From positions 1 to 28,098 of IMG/VR virus record IMGVR_UViG_3300021957_000228: DNA of 28,098 nt, one strand, 5' to 3'. Origin of the DNA: a virus. Below are positions 21,280 through 27,676 of this stretch, piece after piece. The notes beneath the pieces were generated by a model that ran no database searches, had not been told where the DNA came from, and saw only the letters and a list, made by a program, of their open reading frames with translations. Within the stretch, counting starts at the first letter, position 1. Each line of letters starts with the position of its first letter. The position numbers were made by a program, and so were the translations under genes.

Positions 21280-22557
21280 ATGGCAGAATGGAAAAAAATT
21301 ATTGTATCAGGTAGTGGACTATCCCAGCTAGATAACGATAGCGGCTACTTAACCTCTTTTGGTTCTGTAACACAGCACAATGACGTTACTAACGCTGGTT
21401 CAGGTAAAATCATTACTGATACAGAAAGAACAACTTTAGGAACAGCTTTACAATCTTTAGGTTCAGTAACTGGGCATACTGATGTATCATCAGCAGGTTC
21501 AGGAATAATCATTACTGATGCAGAAAGATTAGCTTTAGGTACAGCACTTCAAAGTTTAGGTTCAGTAACAGGACATACTGATGTTAGCAACGCTGGTTCA
21601 GGTAAAATCATTACTGATGCAGAAAGAGCTGCAATTGGTGCTTTAAATAGCTTCACTGGATCTTTAAATGCTAACTTTGCAACAGATGCAGAATTGGCAG
21701 CAGTATCAGGCGCTTTAGCTTCAGATATTTCAGCAATAGATAGTAACGTAACTACTAATTTAGCAGAAGGAACAGCTACAAATACAACTGTTAAAGTAAC
21801 ATCTTCAGACGGTACTGATGCAACATTAGCATCTGCATCTACAAGTAGAGCAGGTTTAATGTCTAAAGCTAAATTTGATGAAGTAGAGTTAAACAATAAG
21901 AAAGTTACTAACGCAGCTACAGCATTAAGCACAGGAACTGTAACAGGTACAACTTACGGAATTACTTCTGATGGAGGTAGTGACGATGTAATTTTAGCAG
22001 CAGCATCGACCACTAAGGCAGGTGTTATGTCAGCAACAGATAAGGTTAAGTTAAATGGCATTGATACAAATGCTAATGACTATACACTTACAATCGCAGA
22101 TGTTAAAGCTGTACTTGGAGGCGGTATGCCATCTAACACATTAGCAATTGGTGATGCTAACGACACTATTACTATTGGAAACGATTTAGTAGTAACTGGT
22201 GACTTAACAGTAAGCGGTACTACAACTACTTTAGATGTAACTAACTTAGATATAGAAGATCAATTTATCAACCTAGCTAAAGGTCTAGGAGGAGAAAAAG
22301 GTGGAATCGACGGTGGTATAGTTATCGAAGGTCAACAAACAGCATTTGGTTGGGATGAATCAGCTGATAGATGGGCATTTGACTACGAAGGAGCTTCTAA
22401 AGATCAGACAGCTATTGCTAGTGATGCATTTGCAGTAACAGTTCACAAACCAGCATTAGAAGAAGGTGGTGGAGCTACTCCAAATGCTAATTATGAAAAA
22501 GATGGTAACATCTATATTGCACCAAAAACAGGAGATATTTTCATATACGTAGAGTAA
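21280..22557 (+). CDS. Fibre protein with three 33-aa repeats
   Basis: A 425-aa structural protein. It opens with MAEWKKIIVSGSGLSQL, a peptide also found at the start of the fibre gene at 22929 (MPNWKKLITSGS), probably a common attachment to the baseplate or collar. Residues 27-125 hold three 33-residue repeats (GSVTGHTDVSNAGSGKIITD and relatives). The middle has two similar units of a type with ATLASASTSRAGLMSKAKFD and VILAAASTTKAGVMSATDKV. The C-terminal third has GDLTVSGTTTTLDVTNLDIE, followed by DQFINLAKG and a GGIVIEG-type section. That is a fibre module common in marine T4-like phages and resembles regions that fold as trimeric beta structures. A G/C-rich terminator-like hairpin follows 41 bp after the stop. 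Confidence 0.85.
   Translation: MAEWKKIIVSGSGLSQLDNDSGYLTSFGSVTQHNDVTNAGSGKIITDTERTTLGTALQSLGSVTGHTDVSSAGSGIIITDAERLALGTALQSLGSVTGHTDVSNAGSGKIITDAERAAIGALNSFTGSLNANFATDAELAAVSGALASDISAIDSNVTTNLAEGTATNTTVKVTSSDGTDATLASASTSRAGLMSKAKFDEVELNNKKVTNAATALSTGTVTGTTYGITSDGGSDDVILAAASTTKAGVMSATDKVKLNGIDTNANDYTLTIADVKAVLGGGMPSNTLAIGDANDTITIGNDLVVTGDLTVSGTTTTLDVTNLDIEDQFINLAKGLGGEKGGIDGGIVIEGQQTAFGWDESADRWAFDYEGASKDQTAIASDAFAVTVHKPALEEGGGATPNANYEKDGNIYIAPKTGDIFIYVE
21358..21654 (+). repeat. Three direct 99-bp coding repeats
   Basis: Residues 27-59, 60-92 and 93-125 of the fibre protein repeat FGSVTQHNDVTNAGSGKIIT / LGSVTGHTDVSSAGSGIIIT / LGSVTGHTDVSNAGSGKIIT, each followed by D(T/A)ER and a short helix. 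The DNA is also similar (for example CAGGTTCAGG or GGTTCAGGTA around each SAGSG or NAGSG), so copy number could change by recombination. Confidence 0.85.
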
Positions 22558-22598
22558 TACTAAATTGAAAATAAAGCTTTTGACTTAATAAACTTAGA

Positions 22599-22630
22599 AA
22601 GGGGGGGCTATATGTCCCCCTTATCTTTTA
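22599..22630 (+). terminator. Intrinsic terminator after repeat fibre gene
   Basis: AAGGGGG (22599-22605) and CCCCCTT (22616-22622) form a GC-rich stem around a loop of about 10 bases. Seven G allow more than one register. A T-rich stretch TTATCTTTT follows. The T-run is broken by A and C, so termination may be partial, which would let the small gene at 22646 be read. Confidence 0.75.
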
Positions 22631-22645
22631 TAAAAAATAATAGTT

Positions 22646-22831
22646 ATGCCTATAAAGAGTAGTAAAACAGTAGTAAAAGGGAAAACAAACACTTCCCCAA
22701 GTAATGAGTTATCTAAAAGAGAAATTGAGTTTCTTTTATTAAAAATGAAATCTGCCCAGTTTATAGGAGCAGAATTTGAACAATTCTACGCAGTATTTTC
22801 CAAACTAACAAATCAGTTAAAAGACAAGTAG
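22646..22831 (+). CDS. Small 61-aa protein between fibre genes
   Basis: A short, highly charged protein. The N-terminal 24 residues are Lys/Ser/Thr-rich and probably disordered (MPIKSSKTVVKGKTNTSPSN). The remainder is a predicted helix pair (LSKREIEFLLLKMKSAQFIG, then EFEQFYAVFSKLTNQLKD). Small proteins with a similar LS-x-x-EIEFLL opening are, from memory, frequent in marine T4-like phages; I know no function. It stands alone between a terminator-like hairpin and the promoter-like motif of the next fibre gene, and has no such motif itself, so expression probably depends on read-through. A chaperone or regulatory role is possible but unsupported. Confidence 0.72.
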   Translation: MPIKSSKTVVKGKTNTSPSNELSKREIEFLLLKMKSAQFIGAEFEQFYAVFSKLTNQLKDK

Positions 22832-22851
22832 TCCTTTACTCTTTACATTAC

Positions 22852-22859
22852 TATTTATT
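22852..22859 (+). promoter_or_regulatory. Candidate late promoter, receptor-binding gene cluster
   Basis: CTATTTATTATAAA carries TATTTATT 69 bases before the ATG at 22929. It would drive six tightly spaced genes to 27605, the putative receptor-binding cluster. The leader also contains CATAAATA at 22911, a closer match to the classic T4-like late motif, but as a single copy I do not call it. Confidence 0.57.
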
Positions 22860-22928
22860 ATAAACTAATTATTGGCCCGTAAGGGAAGTGGACAAAACTT
22901 TGTAGCCAACCATAAATAGAAATAAGAC

Positions 22929-24275
22929 ATGCCGAATTGGAAAAAATTAATAACTAGTGGTTCAGACGCTAGTTTAAGTAGCCTATCCCTATCAGGAGTA
23001 TCAGGGCAAAGTAGTGAAAAAACTTCACTAATGATTAATGGGAATGGATTAATCGGAACTAGAGAATTAGGTTCTCTTGCATTCTCATCAGCAACATATA
23101 ACAACTATACATTACCGTTAGGTTCATCATCTACAAGAGGTGGATTTAAGATTGGTTACTCGGAGAGTGGTAAAAACTACCCAGTTGAACTTTCCTCAGA
23201 AAAGATGTACGTAAATGTTCCTTGGACTGATACAAATACTCAATTATCAGATGCGGAAATAGCAGCTTTAGGGTATATTAAAACAGCTAGTGATACAAAT
23301 ACACAGAATACCTATTCAACTTCAGTTGTATCCTCAAGTGGTACTAAGTTAAGATTAACAGGTGCTGGAGAAGCTGGTGCAACTACAGATGATGTAAAAT
23401 TTGTTGGTGCAGGTGCAACTACTGTAAGTAGAACAGATGCAAGCACTATCACTATAACATCAACAGATACAAATACCGATACAGACACTCAACGAAGTGA
23501 CAAAGAAATTGAAGAAGTTATTGAAAAAAATGTAAACCCCGTAGTAAGTGCTACAGTATCTAATGATACTACCACTTTTACTAAGCAAGATGGTACTACA
23601 TTTGCATTAACAACATCAGATGCTAATAACAACACTGTAACTTCAATCAGAAAAGATAATTCAGGTACTTATCGTACTGGAAATATCAACTTAGTCGGTG
23701 GGGATAATGTAACTATAGCAGAAAAAGCATCAGGTGAATTTACTATTTCGTCAACAGATACAAATACAGATACAAATACTCAAAGAAGTGATGAAGAAAT
23801 TAGAGATGTAGCATCAGCGCAATGGACTAATGGTACAAACACTACTGTAGTTAAAGATGATGCTAATAATACCATTAAAATTAATTCTGTAAATACAACT
23901 TACCAAATTAGAAATGGTGAGCTATCACAACACAACTTTACCAGTGCATTAAAAGATAAATTAGATGCTATACCTTTTGTACAGGAAAACGATAATATTG
24001 ATATAGGTACAGAAACAATTATGACTGTTTATACTAGCCCTTGGAATGCAGTATTCTTTGATTACGTAGTAATAAAGGGCGGTAATATGAGAGCTGGTAC
24101 TGTAACAGCTGTTAATGACGCTACAAATGTAGAGTTTATAGAAACATCAACAGCTGATTTAGGAGATACCTCAGATGTAAAGCTTTTTTGCGATATTGAC
24201 ACAGATAGTATGAGATTCAGAGCTACGGTTAAGTCAAATGACTGGAAAGTAAAAGTTTTACCTAGAATGATATAA
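22929..24275 (+). CDS. Fibre protein with TDTNTQ repeats
   Basis: A 448-aa structural protein. Its opening MPNWKKLITSGSDASLSSL matches the start of the protein at 21280, suggesting attachment to the same site. Three units with a TDTNTQ-x-SD-x-EI core occur at about residues 99, 182 and 279: TDTNTQLSDAEIAALGY, TDTDTQRSDKEIEEV and TDTNTQRSDEEIRDV. They are separated by beta-rich stretches (TTFTKQDGTTFALTTSD, TNTTVVKDDANNTIKI). The C-terminal 95 residues (AVFFDYVVIKGGNMRAGTVT, VEFIETSTADLGDTSDVK, RFRATVKSNDWKVKV) match a known type of phage fibre tip domain, from memory. This looks like a trimeric shaft with a globular end. It precedes the lectin genes by 1 bp, so its C-terminus may carry or interact with them. 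Confidence 0.83.
   Translation: MPNWKKLITSGSDASLSSLSLSGVSGQSSEKTSLMINGNGLIGTRELGSLAFSSATYNNYTLPLGSSSTRGGFKIGYSESGKNYPVELSSEKMYVNVPWTDTNTQLSDAEIAALGYIKTASDTNTQNTYSTSVVSSSGTKLRLTGAGEAGATTDDVKFVGAGATTVSRTDASTITITSTDTNTDTDTQRSDKEIEEVIEKNVNPVVSATVSNDTTTFTKQDGTTFALTTSDANNNTVTSIRKDNSGTYRTGNINLVGGDNVTIAEKASGEFTISSTDTNTDTNTQRSDEEIRDVASAQWTNGTNTTVVKDDANNTIKINSVNTTYQIRNGELSQHNFTSALKDKLDAIPFVQENDNIDIGTETIMTVYTSPWNAVFFDYVVIKGGNMRAGTVTAVNDATNVEFIETSTADLGDTSDVKLFCDIDTDSMRFRATVKSNDWKVKVLPRMI
23220..23810 (+). repeat. Three TDTNTQ coding repeats
   Basis: Units with core TDTNTQ-x-SD-x-EI lie near nucleotides 23224, 23460 and 23751. The last two are almost identical over about 55 bases (TCAACAGATACAAATAC at each start) and are 291 bases, exactly 97 codons, apart. 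Confidence 0.7.
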
Positions 24276-24276
24276 T

Positions 24277-24996
24277 ATGGGAATATTTAGAGGACCAGTA
24301 TATAACAATGCTAGTGATATAGAAGGACCAACAGGGTGGTATAGAATAAATACGTCTCAAGGCATCGCAACTGTATGGGTAGACCAAGAATACGATGGAG
24401 GAGGATGGGTTATGGTTTTAGCCAACAGAAGATATACTGCTGGTATGAATAACCTAGAATATGTAGATGCTATCAATAATTGTAATTATAGAATAAACGG
24501 TAACGACGATACTACGAACGATGTACAAGATGCAAACAGAAAACTCTTAAATAAATCATACTCAGACGTTAATGCTTGGGTAGGTTTAAAGTTTTGGAGT
24601 GAATTAGCAGGAAGGGTATCATCTAATAGTATTAAAGTAGTACAGTATGTTCATACCTCAACAGTACCACTATCAGGTACACATACATATAGGTCAAGTT
24701 GGACTATGTCTGGCTTCTCTAGCACATATCGCTTTCAATCACGTTCAAATTTAACTAACATAGTAGGAGGTGTTACTCCCGGTATGTATTCTAGCGGAAA
24801 TGATTTAACAACATTTGATAACGATCAAGATACAAATGGCGGTAACTGTTCTACTTATTACAACAATAATCCCTGGTGGTATTCTTCTTGTTGGACTGGA
24901 AATTATTTTGCAGGCGGCGGCTATATAGACGGTCCGTATTGGGTAAGTTCTAACTCTGCTAATTCTTTTAGCTATGGCGCAGTATATATAAAATAA
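24277..24996 (+). CDS. Fibrinogen-like (FReD) lectin adhesin
   Basis: A 239-aa protein that is almost entirely one fibrinogen C-terminal-type domain, a lectin fold best known from animal ficolins and intelectin relatives. Signatures are GPTGWYRINTSQGIATVWVD (residues 17-36) leading into EYDGGGWVMVLANRR (38-52), which matches the DGGGW-T-x-x-RR hallmark. A likely calcium site is TTFDNDQDTNGGNC (178-191; D181, D183, D185). Then come NPWWYSSCWTGNYFAGGGY (199-216, one continuous run) and IDGPYWVSSNSANSFSYGAVYIK at the end. C191 and C205 are placed like the conserved second disulfide; the first cysteine of the animal proteins is replaced by W34, and C69 is unpaired by sequence. I infer calcium-dependent binding of host surface sugar, probably N-acetylated, as in ficolins. 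It is preceded by a fibre gene and followed by small genes and two LamG proteins. Confidence 0.85.
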   Translation: MGIFRGPVYNNASDIEGPTGWYRINTSQGIATVWVDQEYDGGGWVMVLANRRYTAGMNNLEYVDAINNCNYRINGNDDTTNDVQDANRKLLNKSYSDVNAWVGLKFWSELAGRVSSNSIKVVQYVHTSTVPLSGTHTYRSSWTMSGFSSTYRFQSRSNLTNIVGGVTPGMYSSGNDLTTFDNDQDTNGGNCSTYYNNNPWWYSSCWTGNYFAGGGYIDGPYWVSSNSANSFSYGAVYIK

Positions 24997-25002
24997 AAAG
25001 AT

Positions 25003-25215
25003 ATGGAGACAGAATTAAAAGATATGAAATTAGTACTCACAATATCGGGTAATACATTAACTCGAGTAGTAGAAGATTTAGACGGTAATACTATATGGAC
25101 TAATGGCGGAGAATATTATGATGATACTATGCCCTCTACACTTTTAGATGAGTATGAAACACAAATGAAACAACTTCCATTTTGGAATATAGTACAAGTA
25201 AGTAAAAATATATAA
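25003..25215 (+). CDS. Small 70-aa protein in adhesin cluster
   Basis: A short acidic protein, 6 bp after the fibrinogen-like gene and 3 bp before the next. It has two beta-like strands (MKLVLTISGNTLTRVVEDLD) and an acidic helix (LLDEYETQMKQLPFW). A second ATG at 25024 would give MKLVLTIS and may be the true start; there is no Shine-Dalgarno sequence to decide. I do not recognise it. Its size and position suggest a fibre-associated accessory or assembly protein. Confidence 0.68.
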   Translation: METELKDMKLVLTISGNTLTRVVEDLDGNTIWTNGGEYYDDTMPSTLLDEYETQMKQLPFWNIVQVSKNI

Positions 25216-25218
25216 ACT

Positions 25219-25545
25219 ATGTTTGAAAACAGAAGATGGCTGGTGATTCCAGTTGATAAAATAGATGATATAGACTTTAATCAGGTTTTGCAGCCAAATA
25301 AAGAATCTTTAAGAATATCAATAGATGGGACTAAGACTTTTATTAAGTATGAAGTAAATATTATAAAAGAAACTTACACCGAAACTTATCAAAACCCAGA
25401 AACAGAAGAAGAATTAACTAATACGTTTCAAGCAGGTACTTACGGAAGACCTTCAGTATATAGTGAAGAATACACAGAATATACTCATTTAGAAATACTA
25501 GAATTACTTTCAACTGAACAGTGGACTGAACAAATAGAAGAATAA
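25219..25545 (+). CDS. 108-aa accessory protein, possibly fibre assembly
   Basis: An acidic protein starting FENRRWLVIPVDKIDDIDFN, then VLQPNKESLRISIDGTKTFI and KYEVN. I recall this opening from small proteins beside fibre genes in marine T4-like phages, but their role is not established; a tail fibre assembly-type chaperone is the natural guess. The C-terminal half is Glu/Thr-rich and probably helical (YTHLEILELLSTEQWTEQI). It abuts the LamG gene by 1 bp. No membrane or catalytic motif is seen. Confidence 0.72.
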   Translation: MFENRRWLVIPVDKIDDIDFNQVLQPNKESLRISIDGTKTFIKYEVNIIKETYTETYQNPETEEELTNTFQAGTYGRPSVYSEEYTEYTHLEILELLSTEQWTEQIEE

Positions 25546-25546
25546 C

Positions 25547-26299
25547 ATGGGAACAAAAGTAGGACCTAAAATAAATACAGATGGCTTAATATTTTGTGCA
25601 GACCCTGCAAACCCTAAAAGCTTTGATGTGTCTACAAACGAATTAACAGATATTATAGGTAATAAGTCAATGACCTTAGGAACTAACACAACTGATGTTA
25701 CCACCTACGGTGTTAGGCACTTTGCTTCAACAGCTGGTGAAACTGGTTCTGGTACTTTAGATACCGGTATTAGGTACGGAACTATCGGTAATGGAGATAA
25801 AGTAGTTGGAGGAGATACATCATTCACCATTCATTTCTGGGTTTATAAAACAACAGGTGCTCCAAATAACTGGTGGCATACCATAACAGATGGACATTCA
25901 GGAGATATACTTACAGTTCAAAACGGCGGTAATGGGAACTTTGTGATTAGTATGAATAGCAGTTATGGAGGAAGCGGGGCAAGTGGTACTTATTCTGGAG
26001 TCAACTGGGCATCATGTAAAGAAAACTCATGGAATATGATTGGAGTTAGGTATGATATAGGAACTACTAAAATAAAAGCATTCGTCGGCAACCCAGATAA
26101 CGGAGTTACTTTTAGTAGTGAGTTAACTACATCACCAATTAATACAGCTTTTAAAATAAGAAATTTTAACGGATGGGGATCTGCCCAAAGTAGTTATCAC
26201 GCTGATAATTCTTTTAGTTATGTAACGGTGTACGATACTGCTTTATCCGACGATCAAATTGCTGAGAATTTTAATCAAATGAAACCTAGATTTAAATAA
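25547..26299 (+). CDS. LamG/concanavalin A-like lectin adhesin
   Basis: A 250-aa protein with one jelly-roll lectin domain. The opening GPKINTDGLIFCADPANPKS matches a common phage adhesin start and resembles that of the next gene (GPHLIKDNLTFGYD). Lectin-type strands follow: SFTIHFWVYKTTGAPNNWWH, ENSWNMIGVRYDIGTTKIKA and FSYVTVYDTALSDDQIAENF. The SFTIHFWVY and LSDDQIAENF elements are typical of LamG_3-type domains. I infer binding of cell-surface carbohydrate. It is preceded by the 108-aa protein (1 bp) and followed by the second lectin protein (1 bp). The domain fills residues 70-245; no shaft is present, so it probably attaches through partner proteins. Confidence 0.82.
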   Translation: MGTKVGPKINTDGLIFCADPANPKSFDVSTNELTDIIGNKSMTLGTNTTDVTTYGVRHFASTAGETGSGTLDTGIRYGTIGNGDKVVGGDTSFTIHFWVYKTTGAPNNWWHTITDGHSGDILTVQNGGNGNFVISMNSSYGGSGASGTYSGVNWASCKENSWNMIGVRYDIGTTKIKAFVGNPDNGVTFSSELTTSPINTAFKIRNFNGWGSAQSSYHADNSFSYVTVYDTALSDDQIAENFNQMKPRFK

Positions 26300-26300
26300 T

Positions 26301-27605
26301 ATGTACACAGGACCTCATTTAATAAAGGATAATTTAACATTCGGATATGACACCGGGTACGGAGTAGCAGATAACATTACATCTACAAGATTCTATAAAG
26401 GTGCACCTACTGTAAATTACATACATGGACAAAACGCGGTAGCACAGGATTCTTATACTACTTACACCGCAACTTCTGCAGGCTCTTGGAATACTAAGCA
26501 CCCTAATGCAATTCGTGCTTATAATGCTGGTGGTGGTGATATAACAGGATATATTAATTCAGGAGTTGGAGACTGGCAAAATACTTATCACGCACATTGG
26601 CAATACGACCCAATTTTAAAAAAACCCGTAGTGGTGATGAACGATTTCGACGGTCAATGGAAAGCAAAGAGCTACGGTACTGGATTAGGTACATGGACTT
26701 CGCAAGGTAAAACCCACGGAGATACTTATACGATCTCTTGGTTACAATGGGTGGATAATCTATCAAAAAACGCTAGAGCTGGATTATATACAAAAAACTC
26801 ATCAGGTGGCAATGGATTTCACGATGGACAAGCTAATAGTGCATCAGCATATAATACAAAGTTAAACACCTGGCAGAGAGTATACCAGACCTATACAACT
26901 AGCGCTAATAGAGATTTAAATCAATCATTAGCTTCAATATACATGTACGGGCATTATAGCCCAAGAGCTACAGTTAAAATTGCAGATGTACAGTTTACAT
27001 GGGGTAGTACCCCATTACCATATTCAGCAAAATCTGAAAGAACATCAACAGAATCTCTTATAGACCTAACAAACAAGTCAAATATTGATGTATCCACTAT
27101 ATCGTTTGATACTTATGGCCAACCTGAGTTTGACGGTACAGATGATATAATTAATACAGGTTTACTGAGCGGTAGAAACCCTAGCTCTAGCCCTTTTTCA
27201 ATAGAAGCCATAGTAAAATCAGATACAACATCAGGTAACCATATGTGGCTAGATGCTACTAATAATGGAAGCAGTCAGAGACTATACTGTGCTCATGCTT
27301 CTAAAGGGAGTAATACACCTATGGGAATACAGGCTAGTGGATGGTCTCATTCAATACCTCAAGATACAGAGTTTCATCATTACGTTTTAGTAATGGATGG
27401 TTCTGTGGCTAGATTGTATAATAATGGAGAACCACATTCAACAAAAAATTATACATCATATCAGATTCAGTCAATAAATGTTGGAGGAAGAAGCGGATAT
27501 AGATGGGTAGGTAAAATACCTGTTTTCAAAATACATAATGAAATATTTACTGCTGATAAAGTAAAACATAATTTTAACGTCTATAAAAATAGATTTGGAA
27601 TTTAA
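26301..27605 (+). CDS. Two-domain adhesin: CBM-like plus LamG-like
   Basis: A 434-aa protein. Residues 1-20 (MYTGPHLIKDNLTFGYDTGY) are related to the start of the preceding lectin protein. A jelly-roll carbohydrate-binding-type domain follows (about 80-235), with GDTYTISWLQWVDN, NTWQRVYQTYTTSANRDL and YGHYSPRATVKIADVQFTWG. The last ends with a typical edge strand of such modules (PLPYSAKSE). The C-terminal part (about 265-434) is LamG-like: PSSSPFSIEAIVKSDTTSGN, EFHHYVLVMDGSVARLYNNG and SGYRWVGKIPVFKIHNEIFT. A receptor-binding protein with two carbohydrate-binding folds is the best reading. Ligands cannot be told from sequence. Its stop is followed by a promoter-like motif and a new gene. Confidence 0.8.
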   Translation: MYTGPHLIKDNLTFGYDTGYGVADNITSTRFYKGAPTVNYIHGQNAVAQDSYTTYTATSAGSWNTKHPNAIRAYNAGGGDITGYINSGVGDWQNTYHAHWQYDPILKKPVVVMNDFDGQWKAKSYGTGLGTWTSQGKTHGDTYTISWLQWVDNLSKNARAGLYTKNSSGGNGFHDGQANSASAYNTKLNTWQRVYQTYTTSANRDLNQSLASIYMYGHYSPRATVKIADVQFTWGSTPLPYSAKSERTSTESLIDLTNKSNIDVSTISFDTYGQPEFDGTDDIINTGLLSGRNPSSSPFSIEAIVKSDTTSGNHMWLDATNNGSSQRLYCAHASKGSNTPMGIQASGWSHSIPQDTEFHHYVLVMDGSVARLYNNGEPHSTKNYTSYQIQSINVGGRSGYRWVGKIPVFKIHNEIFTADKVKHNFNVYKNRFGI

Positions 27606-27630
27606 AAAAACATTTAATATCTAAAGTAGA

Positions 27631-27638
27631 TATTTATT
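27631..27638 (+). promoter_or_regulatory. Candidate late promoter, last fibre gene
   Basis: GATATTTATTAAATA carries TATTTATT 38 bases before the ATG at 27677, in the 71-bp gap after the two-domain adhesin. One of nine intergenic copies. Confidence 0.55.
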
Positions 27639-27676
27639 AAATATAAGTATAACCTGGACAATGAAAGGTAACAACT

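Noticed and set aside
22911-22918. CATAAATA resembling the cyanophage or T4 late promoter
   Set aside because: A single + strand copy near a start; the same string also occurs inside genes (for example near 3480), so it is not distinguishable from chance in AT-rich DNA.
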